Position numbers and translations under genes: made by a program. From Neopusillimonas maritima (lineage in GTDB: Bacteria; Pseudomonadota; Gammaproteobacteria; Burkholderiales; Burkholderiaceae_B): DNA of 64,000 bases. Below the pieces are notes generated by a model, which saw only the letters and a program-made list of their open reading frames with translations, searched no databases and had not been told where the DNA came from. Below, piece by piece: positions 1 through 8,727 of the stretch. The stretch lies in the NCBI RefSeq assembly GCF_040930455.2, contig NZ_CP170494.1; one strand, given 5' to 3'. Every line of letters starts with the position of its first letter. The stretch's first letter is position 1.

Positions 1-925
1 GGGTGGAGCGCCATTGCCCGGTAACCGGGTCGCGCTGCGCGACTTTGAACCGGAAGGAGTAATAGCCGGTGCCCAGGCCCATGCGTAAATCAGTGGCAAC
101 AAGTTGGTTGTCGATTTCATCGTAACGCAACCAATCGCCGCTGAACCAGCGTAAACCATCAAGCATTGGATTGTCCGTTAACTTGTGAGCGGGCTTGCTA
201 TTCAGCGGTAAACGAATTCGTTCCCCGGGCTTGTCGTCTAGAAAGCCCGTGATCATTTCATAGTAATGATCATCAGGGGTTTTTGCCATCACGCGCCAAA
301 GCAAAATATTGAAGGGCGCGGGTGTTGAGAACATGTCGGTGATTTCAATATTCGATTCTGCGAATTCGGCGCGCACGCGGGCTTCAGTGACGTTTTTGGC
401 GATCACCGACGCTGCTAAATAAAGCGCGCAATAACCCAGAACCCAGCCATTGAAACGCTGCACGCCGGGGCGTGCACCCGCCGCAATGCCCGCAATAGCG
501 GCAATCAGCAGGGGAAGCGTAAAGAAAGGGTCGATAATAAATATGCTGGACACACTGGTGGGGGTGGGGTGCCAGGGCCAGAACAGTTGGGTGCCGTAGC
601 TGGTGAGCGCATCCAGAAGGACGTGCGTCATGAAGATTAACCAGAGGGTTAAAAACAGGCGTCCTTTGCTGTATTGATGCGTCGGCGGCCAAAGCCGGAA
701 CAGCCAGGTCAGCAATAAGGAAAACAGGGTAAGGACGAACACCGAATGGGAAAACCCACGGTGATAGATCATGTTGGCAATGGGATTGCCGTAATCAATA
801 ATAACGTCTAGATCGGGCAGGGTGGCCAGAACGGCGCCGGCCACATAGGCTTTGCGACCGTGAAAGCGCCCCAGCATCACACCGGTAACACTTGCGCCTA
901 GTACCGCTTGCGTAACTGAGTCCAT
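1..925 (-). CDS. YdjM-like membrane-bound metal-dependent hydrolase, partial (C-terminus beyond left edge)
   Basis: The frame is open from an ATG at 925 down to base 1, so the C-terminus lies outside the window. The N-terminus (MDSVTQAVLGASVTGVMLG) and the following HRGFSH and FMTHVLLDALTSYGTQ segments match the DUF457/YdjM family of inner-membrane hydrolases, whose conserved His and Asp residues are thought to bind metal. Several hydrophobic stretches alternate with these motifs (about residues 1-25, 40-75, 90-110, 125-160), followed by a soluble portion of about 140 residues. In E. coli, ydjM is LexA-regulated; I see no LexA box here. The substrate is unknown. The family call is fairly sure, the function is not. 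Confidence 0.8.
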   Translation of the reverse strand, partial: MDSVTQAVLGASVTGVMLGRFHGRKAYVAGAVLATLPDLDVIIDYGNPIANMIYHRGFSHSVFVLTLFSLLLTWLFRLWPPTHQYSKGRLFLTLWLIFMTHVLLDALTSYGTQLFWPWHPTPTSVSSIFIIDPFFTLPLLIAAIAGIAAGARPGVQRFNGWVLGYCALYLAASVIAKNVTEARVRAEFAESNIEITDMFSTPAPFNILLWRVMAKTPDDHYYEMITGFLDDKPGERIRLPLNSKPAHKLTDNPMLDGLRWFSGDWLRYDEIDNQLVATDLRMGLGTGYYSFRFKVAQRDPVTGQWRST

Positions 926-1085
926 GGGGAGTGTCGCGTTTTGAAGTCGCCTGATACTACCACAGGCGTCTTGCATTTGCGGTGCGTGGGGCTGCGTTTT
1001 TCCGGGTCGCCGGGCGCGTTAAAATGCACTTTTCATTCAACTTCTTGCCGCCCGTGCATGCGTCGGGGGCGCTAAAGGAATGCTC

Positions 1086-2279
1086 TTGTTCAATGTACTG
1101 TCCGCCTATGCCGGCGACCCTATTTTGTCCATGCAACTGGCGTACCGCGATGACGCCCGCCCCGAGAAAACCAATTTAAGTATCGGTTTGTATTACGACG
1201 ATCAAGGGCGTATCCCTCGCCTAAACTCGGTGCAGCAGGCACGGGAACGGGTGTTGCGTTCTACAGATCCCAGTATGTATTTGCCCATGAGCGGAAACCC
1301 CGCCTACTGCAAGGCGAGTCAGGTCCTGGTATTCGGGGCCGACGCCCCCGCATTGCATGAAGGTCGTATCGCTACCATTCAAACCGTCGGCGGTTCGGGT
1401 GCGTTGAAAGTAGGAGCCGACGTTCTTCGTAAATTTTTCCCGGGATCCCAGGCACGTATCAGCGACCCCAGTTGGGATAATCACCGTGCCATTCTGGAAG
1501 GGGCGGGGTTTGTGGTTGAAACCTATCCCTATTTCAATCGTGACACGCAACGCCTGGATTTTGATCGCATGGTGGCGGATTTGAAAGCGTTGCAGCAAGA
1601 AACGGTTGTATTGTTTCACCCCAGTTGCCATAACCCGACTGGTGCGGATTTAAGTCAGGCGCAGTGGGATCAGGTCGTAGATATTGTGGTGAGCCGCCGC
1701 TTAATTGCTTTTTTGGATATGGCATACCAGGGCTTCGGCGATGGCCTTGATGACGATGCTTATCTGGTTCGCGCGCTGGTTCGTGCGAATGCATCGTTCC
1801 TGGTGGCGAATTCGTATTCCAAAACGTTCTCACTTTACGGCGAACGTTGTGGGTCGTTAAGCATGGTGTGCGCAAATGCCGATGAAGCGGGCCGTGCGCT
1901 TGGCCAAATGCAACAGGCGGTACGTCGTAATTACTCCAGCCCACCGGCGTTTGGGGCAAGCCTGGTGGAAACCGTTTTGAACGATGCTGAACTGGCGGCG
2001 CTGTGGCGCAGCGAATTGGCTGAAATGCGCACGCGCATCCAAACGATGCGGTCACGACTCTACGAGGGCTTGTGTGTGCAACAACCGGACGTTGACTGGG
2101 CGTTTCTAATGGCCCAGAAAGGCATGTTCGGTTATGCACCGGTTTTGGCGCAACACATGATGCGTTTAAGAAATGAACATGCGGTTTATATCATTGAGTC
2201 GGGCCGCATTTGTGTGGCGGGTTTGAATGACGCCAATGTAGATCGTGTGGCGCATGCTTTTGCTGCAGTGCTGAAATAG
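1086..2279 (+). CDS. tyrB: Aromatic-amino-acid aminotransferase (TyrB/AspC family)
   Basis: This is a PLP-dependent class I transaminase that moves the amino group between aromatic amino acids (or Asp) and 2-oxoglutarate in the cytoplasm. The N-terminus AYAGDPIL, the NLSIGLYYDDQG segment, HNPTGAD and the PLP-lysine motif SYSKTFSLYGER are those of TyrB/AspC enzymes, and the length of about 397 residues is normal. An ATG at 1080 is in frame but abuts the AAGGA at 1075-1079. The TTG at 1086 lies 6 nt from that Shine-Dalgarno and gives the family-typical start MFNVLSAYAGDPIL, so I chose it. A hairpin terminator follows at 2281. It appears to be a single-gene unit. Aspartate aminotransferase activity cannot be excluded. 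Confidence 0.9.
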   Translation: MFNVLSAYAGDPILSMQLAYRDDARPEKTNLSIGLYYDDQGRIPRLNSVQQARERVLRSTDPSMYLPMSGNPAYCKASQVLVFGADAPALHEGRIATIQTVGGSGALKVGADVLRKFFPGSQARISDPSWDNHRAILEGAGFVVETYPYFNRDTQRLDFDRMVADLKALQQETVVLFHPSCHNPTGADLSQAQWDQVVDIVVSRRLIAFLDMAYQGFGDGLDDDAYLVRALVRANASFLVANSYSKTFSLYGERCGSLSMVCANADEAGRALGQMQQAVRRNYSSPPAFGASLVETVLNDAELAALWRSELAEMRTRIQTMRSRLYEGLCVQQPDVDWAFLMAQKGMFGYAPVLAQHMMRLRNEHAVYIIESGRICVAGLNDANVDRVAHAFAAVLK

Positions 2280-2280
2280 G

Positions 2281-2310
2281 GCGAAATTAAGCGAATTTCG
2301 CATATTTTTT
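2281..2310 (+). terminator. Rho-independent terminator after tyrB
   Basis: An 8-bp perfect stem GCGAAATT/AATTTCGC with a 5-nt loop begins just after the tyrB stop codon and is followed by ATATTTTTT. Confidence 0.75.
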
Positions 2311-2446
2311 GCCAACATGCTCATAAATTATCGGGAATAACCCCTAAATTCAGCGAAGTGTCATCTCTTTGACTTGTTTTTGGGGTACGCTCTTGGTGCA
2401 GTACAGAACTTTTGTGCTAACCGTAACTTTCAAGAGGTTATACAAG

Positions 2447-2605
2447 ATGTTGGTGAAACCGCGTACTCCCGCTCCATTCCGTCCTTTCAAGGCCAGCTCG
2501 CAGCTAATGGTCAATCACGAGCGCGCCAAACAGGCATCCGCCAAACGCATTATCAGTATTGGCAGCATTGGCAACGATCGTTACGGGAGAAAACGCGACA
2601 GCTGA
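2447..2605 (+). CDS. Small basic hypothetical protein (52 aa)
   Basis: I do not recognise this short frame. It begins MLVKPRTPAPFRPF and is rich in Lys and Arg with no hydrophobic segment. In its favour are an AAGAGG at 2432-2437 nine bases before the ATG, an isolated position between two transcription terminators, and a strong terminator 22 nt after its stop. A longer in-frame extension from 2369 exists but lacks a ribosome-binding site. The strand is set by the flanking terminators. It could instead be only the spacer of a small RNA that ends at 2655. Translation is plausible but unproven. Confidence 0.45.
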   Translation: MLVKPRTPAPFRPFKASSQLMVNHERAKQASAKRIISIGSIGNDRYGRKRDS

Positions 2606-2626
2606 TTCACAGCGTTTCCAATATCG

Positions 2627-2656
2627 AAAAGCCAGGTCTCGAGCCTGGCTTTTTTG
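2627..2656 (+). terminator. Rho-independent terminator after the 52-aa gene
   Basis: A stem AGCCAGG/CCTGGCT around a 7-nt loop is followed by six T. It ends the short transcript that starts somewhere after 2310. Confidence 0.85.
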
Positions 2657-2752
2657 TGGGCGCTATTTTTAGGGTTATGGTTGGCGGCACGATGATTGGC
2701 ATTGGGTAAAGCGTTAAAATTAAAGATTAAATTTATTTTTTGTTGAAAGTTT

Positions 2753-3772
2753 ATGTCTCAGATTTTGGTTGCGGCGCTTTACAAGTTTGTTCGCCTGGAT
2801 GATTTCCAGGCCCTGCAGGCGCCTATTCAGCAGGTGTGTGAAAGCCACGGTGTGATGGGTACGTTACTGTTGGCCAAAGAGGGAATCAATGGCACCATTG
2901 CCGGCTCGGCAGCGGGTATTCGGGCCGTGCTCGACTATTTACGTTCTGATGCCCGCCTGGCTACGCTCACGCATAAAGAATCTTGGGCCGACACTATGCC
3001 GTTCTACCGGCTCAAGGTGAAACTGAAACGTGAAATTGTCACCATGGGTGTTCCGGATATCGATCCGGAAACCATGGCCGGCCAGTATGTTACGCCCGAG
3101 AAATGGAATGATCTGATTTCCGATCCGGAGGTGGTCGTTGTCGACGTGCGTAACGATTACGAAGTGACTATTGGCAGTTTTCAAGGGGCTGTGAATCCCA
3201 AGACGGAAAGTTTTACCGAGTTTCCCGAGTGGGTTCAGGCGCAGTCCTCCGACACAGGCCTTTTACGCAAAAAGAAAAAAGTGGCAATGTTCTGCACCGG
3301 CGGCATTCGCTGTGAAAAATCCACAGCCTATTTGCGCTCGCAGGGTTTTGACGAGGTTTATCATTTGGAAGGCGGCATTCTCAAATACCTGGAAACGGTT
3401 CCGCCGGAGAAAAGTTTGTGGAAAGGTGAGTGTTTTGTGTTCGACGAACGTGTTTCGGTGGGCCATGGCTTAACGCCTGGTGAGTACGAGTTGTGCCGTG
3501 CGTGTCGCCAACCTTTGGCGCCGGAAGATAAAACATCCGTTTATTTCGAGCTGGGAGTCAGTTGCCCGCATTGTCACGACCAACATACGCCGGAGCAAAT
3601 TGGACGGTTCCGTGAGCGTCAAAAGCAAATTGAATTGGCGCGCAAACGTCGCGAACGCCATATTGGGGCGCCCATTGAGGAGCAAAAGGCGGCTAAACAG
3701 GCAATGAAAGAGAAGGCGCGACAAGCCGCGTTGGCTCGTCAGGCGCAGGTAGTGACTAAAAAACAGGCCTAA
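2753..3772 (+). CDS. trhO: tRNA uridine(34) hydroxylase, rhodanese-like (TrhO/YceA)
   Basis: TrhO performs oxygen-dependent hydroxylation of uridine 34 in tRNA, the first step to 5-(carboxy)methoxyuridine. The N-terminal domain (about 1-95) holds the AKEGINGTIAG signature. A rhodanese domain (about 120-225) has the active-site loop CTGGIRCEKS with the catalytic Cys. A Cys-rich C-terminal part (CRACRQPL and CPHCHDQ, about 248-275) may bind zinc, and a Lys/Arg-rich tail follows. The length of 339 residues fits the family. The GST-like gene starts 5 bases after the stop, so the two are probably one transcript. Confidence 0.92.
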   Translation: MSQILVAALYKFVRLDDFQALQAPIQQVCESHGVMGTLLLAKEGINGTIAGSAAGIRAVLDYLRSDARLATLTHKESWADTMPFYRLKVKLKREIVTMGVPDIDPETMAGQYVTPEKWNDLISDPEVVVVDVRNDYEVTIGSFQGAVNPKTESFTEFPEWVQAQSSDTGLLRKKKKVAMFCTGGIRCEKSTAYLRSQGFDEVYHLEGGILKYLETVPPEKSLWKGECFVFDERVSVGHGLTPGEYELCRACRQPLAPEDKTSVYFELGVSCPHCHDQHTPEQIGRFRERQKQIELARKRRERHIGAPIEEQKAAKQAMKEKARQAALARQAQVVTKKQA

Positions 3773-3777
3773 GTGTT

Positions 3778-4446
3778 GTGACTGATTTCTTACCTATTTT
3801 GTATTCGTTCCGACGTTGTCCGTATGCCATGCGGGCACGTTTGGCAGTGGCGGCCAGCGGGTTGTCGTGTCAATTACGCGAAGTGGTGTTGCGCAACAAG
3901 CCGCAGCCGATGCTTGACGCTTCACCGAAAGGAACGGTACCGGTTCTTGTTTTGCCCGATAACGAAGTTGTTGACGAAAGCTTCGATATTATGTTGTGGG
4001 CGTTGCGGCAAAAAGACCCCGGCCAGTGGCTTCGGCCTGAACGTGAAGATGTTGAAACAATGATGGCGTTAATTGCGTCATGTGATCAGGTATTCAAGTA
4101 TCACCTTGATCGCTACAAATATCCCCAGCGTTATGAAGATACCGAGTCTGCGCCCCATGGGCAGGCCGGTGTGGCCTGGTTGGAGCAACTTGAAACCCGT
4201 TTGCAGTCGTCGCGTTACTTGTTTGGTGAAAGGCCGTGTTTGGCCGATACGGCCATTATGCCGTTTGTGCGTCAGTTCGCGCGTACCGACATGGGCTGGT
4301 TCAACGCTCAACCTTTAACACGCGTTAACGCCTGGTTGAGCGCGTGGCTTGAGTCGCCGTTGTTCATGCAAATTATGCATAAGTACAAGCCATGGGAGGA
4401 AGGGGACCCGCCGGTTGTGTTTCCAGCCCCATCCGAGCCCTCCTAA
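3778..4446 (+). CDS. Glutathione S-transferase-like protein
   Basis: The thioredoxin-fold N-terminal domain (about 1-80) has LYSFRRCPYAMRARLA, with the CPY motif usual in omega/YibF-like GSTs, the cis-Pro segment KGTVPVLVLPD and an ESFDIMLWAL helix. The all-helical C-terminal domain (about 85-215) contains the DTAIMPFVRQFA segment of that fold. The expected activity is glutathione-dependent transfer or thiol reduction in the cytoplasm; the substrate is unknown. The GTG start at 3778 lies 5 bases after trhO and gives 222 residues. The gene ends convergently 13 bases before the end of fabI. Confidence 0.85.
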   Translation: MTDFLPILYSFRRCPYAMRARLAVAASGLSCQLREVVLRNKPQPMLDASPKGTVPVLVLPDNEVVDESFDIMLWALRQKDPGQWLRPEREDVETMMALIASCDQVFKYHLDRYKYPQRYEDTESAPHGQAGVAWLEQLETRLQSSRYLFGERPCLADTAIMPFVRQFARTDMGWFNAQPLTRVNAWLSAWLESPLFMQIMHKYKPWEEGDPPVVFPAPSEPS

Positions 4447-4459
4447 AGCGAGTTGCCGT

Positions 4460-5242
4460 TTACTCCATCCCGGGAATGACGGTTGAGAAACCGGCATCAA
4501 CATGCGTGATCTCGCCGGTAACACCGGCAGCCAGATCCGACAACAGAAAAGCAGCCACGTTACCGACGTCGTTAATGGTTACGTTGCGACGCAGTGGCGC
4601 ATGCGCTTCTACAAATTTCAAAATTGAACCAAAGTCTTTAATGCCACTGGCCGCCAGTGTTTTAATGGGTCCGGCTGAAATGCCGTTGGCGCGAATGCCG
4701 TGCGGCCCCAGAGAATTGGCCAGATAGCGCACGCTGGCTTCCAGCGATGCTTTTGCCAGGCCCATGGTGTTGTAGTTGGGCACTACTTTTTCCGCGCCCA
4801 GGTATGTTAACGTGAGTAAAGACGCGTTGCGGTCTTTCATCATGGGGAAGGCGGCCTTGGCCAGTGCCGGGAAGCTATAGGCGGAAATGTCGTGAGCAAT
4901 GCGAAAGCCTTCGCGTGACATCCCTTCGAGGAAGTCGCCGGCAATGGCTTCACGCGGGGCGAACCCAATGGCATGAACCAGACCATCGAGGCTGTCCCAG
5001 TGCTTTTGCAATTCCGTAATGGCACCGTCGATTTGGGCGTCTTCACCCACATCGCAGGGAATAATGATTTTGCTGCCGAAATCGTCGGCAAAGCCGGTAA
5101 TGCGGTCTTTGAAGCGATCGCCAACATAGGTAAATGCCAGTTCGGCACCTTGTTCGTGACACGCTTTGGCAATGCCGTAGGCGATTGACCGGTTAGAAAG
5201 AACACCGGTAATCAGGATGCGTTTGTTTTTCAAAAAACCCAT
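4460..5242 (-). CDS. fabI: Enoyl-[acyl-carrier-protein] reductase (NADH)
   Basis: FabI catalyses the last reductive step of each fatty-acid elongation cycle and is the target of triclosan. It is a 260-residue SDR-fold protein with the FabI-type start GFLKNKRILITGVLSNRSIA and the catalytic Tyr and Lys in NYNTMGLAKAS. An ISAGPIKTLAASGI loop and the usual end DAGFSTVIPGME are also present. The ATG at 5242 has AAGG nine bases upstream. The gene lies just upstream of mltD on the same strand, with about 34 bases between mltD's stop and the fabI start region, so it may be distally cotranscribed. Confidence 0.96.
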   Translation of the reverse strand: MGFLKNKRILITGVLSNRSIAYGIAKACHEQGAELAFTYVGDRFKDRITGFADDFGSKIIIPCDVGEDAQIDGAITELQKHWDSLDGLVHAIGFAPREAIAGDFLEGMSREGFRIAHDISAYSFPALAKAAFPMMKDRNASLLTLTYLGAEKVVPNYNTMGLAKASLEASVRYLANSLGPHGIRANGISAGPIKTLAASGIKDFGSILKFVEAHAPLRRNVTINDVGNVAAFLLSDLAAGVTGEITHVDAGFSTVIPGME

Positions 5243-5276
5243 TTTTTTAACCTTGTTTGAGCAATAAGTTTAGACA

Positions 5277-6548
5277 TTAACCCTGAACATCGGTACCGGG
5301 AACCCGCAGGCGTTGACCGAGCTTAAGGTGAGTGCTTTTTAAATTGTTGAGGCGTCGCAATTCCCCTACCGACGTACTATAACGTCGGGCCAGATCGTAT
5401 AGCGTATCGCCTTTTCGAACGACATGGGTGCGTAAATTAGGACCCCGGCGCACGATAACGTCGCGGGTTGTTGCGTTGGTGCGGGTGCGCAGCCGGGTTG
5501 GTGCTGCTGTTGTTGCGTTGGCGGAAGTGGTTGCACTGGTTGGGTCCAGTTCCATTGCCACCAGATGCAAGCCGGGCTCGCTGCCCGACCCCGGCCCGTT
5601 TTTCCCCTTCAAATAAGCTTCAAGATTGGCTTTAAAAATATCGACCCGGTTGGCCGGCAGCAGAATTGTGGGCACAATTTCCGGCATCATGACAGGGTGA
5701 TTGACCGCTGCATTCAGGGCCTTGAATTCTTCAATGGGTATTTCCGCCAGTTTTGCGGCAACCGCTACTTCCAGTGGGTGCGTTTTACGGATGGCGGTGA
5801 AGTAAGGTGTATTGCTGACCGGAGGGAGCTTCACCCCATATCGTTTTGGGTCGGCAATAATATTTTTGATGGCCTGCAGTTTTGGCACGTAGTTGCGGGT
5901 TTCGTCTGGTAGTTTCAACGACAGGTAGTCGGTGGGGATGCCGGCGTCTTCATTGCGTTCCATCGCGCGCTTTACCGACCCTTCACCCCAGTTATACGAG
6001 GCCAAAGCAAGGTACCAGTCACCCTGAAAATCGTACAAATACGACAGGTACTCCACGGCAGCCCGCGTTGATGCAATGGGGTCGCGGCGCTGGTCAAGCG
6101 AGGCATCCTGTTTCAGGTTGAAATGGCGCCCCGTACTGGGAATAAATTGCCATAAACCCGAGGCGCGTGAGCGCGATAAGGCCTGTGGGTCATAGGCACT
6201 TTCCACGAAGGGCAGCAACGCAAGCTCGGTGGGCAGTTGATTGCGCTCCAGCTCATCGAGCACGAAATAAAGGTATCGCTTGGCCCGCTCGCTCATGCGG
6301 TACATCGATTCGGGGTGTGATGCGTAGTATTGGGTCCATTCGTCAACCAAAGGGTCTTGCAGGTTGGGAATGGCGAATCCCCGTCGGATGCGGTCCCAAA
6401 TATCGTGAGCAGGATGAGTCAGGTCGATGGTACGCGACGTATCAACTGCCGCGTAAGGATTGCGACCTGCGTCCTTGTTGGCGTTTTGCGTGGCACATCC
6501 GGCAACCAGCGTAACCAGCAGAAGCACAAAGAGGCGCAGAAAATTCAT
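5277..6548 (-). CDS. mltD: Membrane-bound lytic murein transglycosylase D
   Basis: This is a periplasmic lytic transglycosylase that cleaves peptidoglycan glycan strands. The signal peptide ends in a lipobox (LVTLVAGC, Cys near residue 18), so it should be an outer-membrane lipoprotein. The SLT domain (about 95-220) has LALLPFVESAYDPQALSRS with the catalytic Glu, then ASGLWQFIPSTGRHFNL. A single LysM domain (about 372-416, HVVRKGDTLYDLARRY) binds peptidoglycan; E. coli MltD has two. A low-complexity Thr/Ala linker (about 335-360) separates the domains. gloB ends 10 bases upstream of its start, so gloB-mltD is probably an operon, a common betaproteobacterial order. Confidence 0.93.
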   Translation of the reverse strand: MNFLRLFVLLLVTLVAGCATQNANKDAGRNPYAAVDTSRTIDLTHPAHDIWDRIRRGFAIPNLQDPLVDEWTQYYASHPESMYRMSERAKRYLYFVLDELERNQLPTELALLPFVESAYDPQALSRSRASGLWQFIPSTGRHFNLKQDASLDQRRDPIASTRAAVEYLSYLYDFQGDWYLALASYNWGEGSVKRAMERNEDAGIPTDYLSLKLPDETRNYVPKLQAIKNIIADPKRYGVKLPPVSNTPYFTAIRKTHPLEVAVAAKLAEIPIEEFKALNAAVNHPVMMPEIVPTILLPANRVDIFKANLEAYLKGKNGPGSGSEPGLHLVAMELDPTSATTSANATTAAPTRLRTRTNATTRDVIVRRGPNLRTHVVRKGDTLYDLARRYSTSVGELRRLNNLKSTHLKLGQRLRVPGTDVQG

Positions 6549-6557
6549 GAGTCAAAA

Positions 6558-7361
6558 CTAAAAATTATTTTTCCATTCCCGCAGCGACGCGAAGACGTTA
6601 ACCGCTGAGCTCAGTGGTTTACCGGCATAGCGTTGCGCCGAGTCGATAACAGGCTGTTGCAAAGGCCGCAGGAAAGGATTGGTTTCCATTTCTATGCCGA
6701 TAGTGGAAGGCAAGGTTGGCTGACCTTGCTCGCGTTGCTGCCGACAGGTTTCCCATCGCTTTTTAAGAACCGCATTACCCGGTTCCACCTCCAGCGCCCA
6801 TTTCAGGTTCGACAGCGTATATTCATGCGCGCAACAAACCAACGTGTTCAGGGGAAGCGCCTGAAGCTTGGCTAATGAATTCACCATTTCCGAGGGCGTG
6901 CCTTCGAACAGTCGTCCGCAACCGGCAGCAAAGAGTGTATCACCACAGAAAACCACCGGCTGGTCGTTGTCGAGATAGCCGAAATAGGCAATATGGCCGG
7001 CGGTGTGGCCGGGGATATCAAGGACTGACAAAGTAAGGTTAAGCTTGTCTAACGGCGCTTCGTCGCCTTCTTTCAGGCGGATGTCGCATGCGGGTATTTT
7101 TTCACCCAATGGGCCGTAAACTGTTGCGCCGGTCGCGTCTTTTAGCGCTTGCACACCGCCAACGTGATCGGGGTGGTGATGCGTAACAAGAATGGCGTCG
7201 AGCGTGAGCTGGTGTTTTTTCAATTGTTCAAGAATCGGCTTCGCGTCGCCGGGGTCGACCACAACGGCATGGTTTCCTTTTCGCAATAACCAGATATAGT
7301 TGTCGGAAAAGGCTGGAACGGGAATGAGCCGCGTTGAACCGGAATCAGCGTGCGTAGTCAT
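6558..7361 (-). CDS. gloB: Hydroxyacylglutathione hydrolase (glyoxalase II)
   Basis: GloB hydrolyses S-D-lactoylglutathione to D-lactate and glutathione, the second step of methylglyoxal detoxification. It has the metallo-beta-lactamase fold with the dinuclear metal motif THHHPDHVGG (about residues 59-68), the metal ligands of GHTAGH and FCGDTLF, and the CCAHEYTLSNLKWAL glutathione-binding segment. The C-terminal part with NPFLRP is typical of GloB. The length of 267 residues is normal. It is divergent from the methyltransferase gene at 7390, leaving a 28-base intergenic region. Confidence 0.94.
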   Translation of the reverse strand: MTTHADSGSTRLIPVPAFSDNYIWLLRKGNHAVVVDPGDAKPILEQLKKHQLTLDAILVTHHHPDHVGGVQALKDATGATVYGPLGEKIPACDIRLKEGDEAPLDKLNLTLSVLDIPGHTAGHIAYFGYLDNDQPVVFCGDTLFAAGCGRLFEGTPSEMVNSLAKLQALPLNTLVCCAHEYTLSNLKWALEVEPGNAVLKKRWETCRQQREQGQPTLPSTIGIEMETNPFLRPLQQPVIDSAQRYAGKPLSSAVNVFASLREWKNNF

Positions 7362-7389
7362 AACTTAAGCCACCCATTAAGGAGTTTAT

Positions 7390-8163
7390 GTGCTTGGATC
7401 ATCTGACCAACCCCTGATTTTCGAACTGGCCGATTGGCTGGAAACGCCGGTTGGCCAGTATGTGCGAAACTGGGAACAGCAAAAAATAAGCGCCATGGTT
7501 GCCAATGCGTTCGGCTATCATGCTGTTCAGCTTGGTTTGCCACAATGGAACTTGCTTGAGGCGAACCGGATACCCCATAAAATTTTTACGCATCAAAGCC
7601 TTGAGGGCGTATCTTCTTCAGGTGGGACCCTTTCACTTTACGCCGAACCAGAATATTTGCCGTTCGAAAGTCAGTCGGTTGATCTTTTGATATTACCGCA
7701 TGTGCTGGAGTGTTCCAACAACCCGCATTTAGTCTTGCGCGAAGCAGAGCGGGTGCTGGTTCCCGAAGGGCGGCTCGTGATTTCGGGCTTTAACCCATGG
7801 AGTTTGTGGGGTGCGCACGGCAGATTGCCGGCGTTGGATCCTGTTACGCCGGTTCCTGCACCGTTACAAGTATCTTTGCCGCGTTTGAAAGACTGGTTCA
7901 AGTTACTGGCGCTGGAAATTGATCGCGGTCATTTCGGTTGTTATGCGCCACCTTGTTTTTCCCAGCGCTGGCTGGATCGCTGGTCGTTTATGGAGTCTGC
8001 CGGCGATCGTTGGTGGCCGGTTTGCGGCGCAGCTTATGTTGTTGCGGCCGTAAAGCGTGTGGCTGCCGTGCGTCTGGTGGGTCCTGCATGGAAGGAAAAA
8101 GACAAAAAGCGGGTGCGGCGGGCGGCGGTGGCTGCAAGTCCGCGCCGATCATCACCTTGGTGA
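7390..8163 (+). CDS. Class I SAM-dependent methyltransferase
   Basis: This 257-residue protein belongs to the methyltransferase group that commonly sits between gloB and rnhA in proteobacteria. Visible features are the acidic-loop segment LPFESQSVDLLILPHVLE, the post-motif helix LREAERVLVPEGRLVISGFNPWSLWG typical of Methyltransf_11, and a basic C-terminal tail. The classical GxGxG motif I is degenerate. The GTG start at 7390 has AAGGAG five bases upstream. The substrate is unknown. It probably shares a transcript with rnhA. Confidence 0.82.
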   Translation: MLGSSDQPLIFELADWLETPVGQYVRNWEQQKISAMVANAFGYHAVQLGLPQWNLLEANRIPHKIFTHQSLEGVSSSGGTLSLYAEPEYLPFESQSVDLLILPHVLECSNNPHLVLREAERVLVPEGRLVISGFNPWSLWGAHGRLPALDPVTPVPAPLQVSLPRLKDWFKLLALEIDRGHFGCYAPPCFSQRWLDRWSFMESAGDRWWPVCGAAYVVAAVKRVAAVRLVGPAWKEKDKKRVRRAAVAASPRRSSPW

Positions 8164-8210
8164 GTTTTGGTTGTGTGGTTTGCGTTGAATAATAAGTGGA
8201 TATTGATTGA

Positions 8211-8660
8211 ATGGGCCAAAGTGTGACAAAAACGGTGCATATCTGGACGGATGGTGCGTGCAAGGGTAATCCTGGTCGGGGTGGCTGGGGCGCATTTCTG
8301 AAACAGGGTCGGCACGAGAAAAGCTTGTGTGGCGGTGAACTTGAAACAACCAACAACCGTATGGAACTGATGGCTGTGATACAGGCGTTGCAGGCGTTGA
8401 AGCGCCCTTGCGATGTCGTTATTCACACAGACTCCCAGTATGTACAAAAAGGGATGACGGAATGGTTGCCAGGCTGGAAACAGCGCGGCTGGAAAACGGC
8501 CGACCGAAAGCCGGTGAAAAATGCCGACTTGTGGCAGACCCTGGATTCTTTAACGCAGGCGCACAATGTGAGTTGGCAATGGGTAAGGGGTCATTCCGGT
8601 GACCCGGGAAATGAGCGCGCCGACGCGCTTGCCAATCAGGGTGTGGAATCAGTGGCTTAA
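8211..8660 (+). CDS. rnhA: Ribonuclease HI
   Basis: RNase HI cuts the RNA strand of RNA-DNA hybrids. All four catalytic carboxylates are visible: Asp in WTDGACKGNPG, Glu in TTNNRMEL, Asp in IHTDSQYV and Asp in GNERADALA. The basic handle (GWKQRGWKTADRKPVKN) is present. The length of 149 residues is usual. rnhA and dnaQ are often adjacent; here the two efflux genes lie between them. Confidence 0.97.
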   Translation: MGQSVTKTVHIWTDGACKGNPGRGGWGAFLKQGRHEKSLCGGELETTNNRMELMAVIQALQALKRPCDVVIHTDSQYVQKGMTEWLPGWKQRGWKTADRKPVKNADLWQTLDSLTQAHNVSWQWVRGHSGDPGNERADALANQGVESVA

Positions 8661-8727
8661 GCCCCATGTGGCGACACTTTAGGGTAAATTTGCGGCAATA
8701 CATCAATAAGTCAATGACGGAAGAGTA

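Noticed and set aside
1534..2139. A 201-codon minus-strand frame across tyrB
   Set aside because: It lies wholly antisense to a clear enzyme gene, its composition is that of a shadow frame, and it has no ribosome-binding site.
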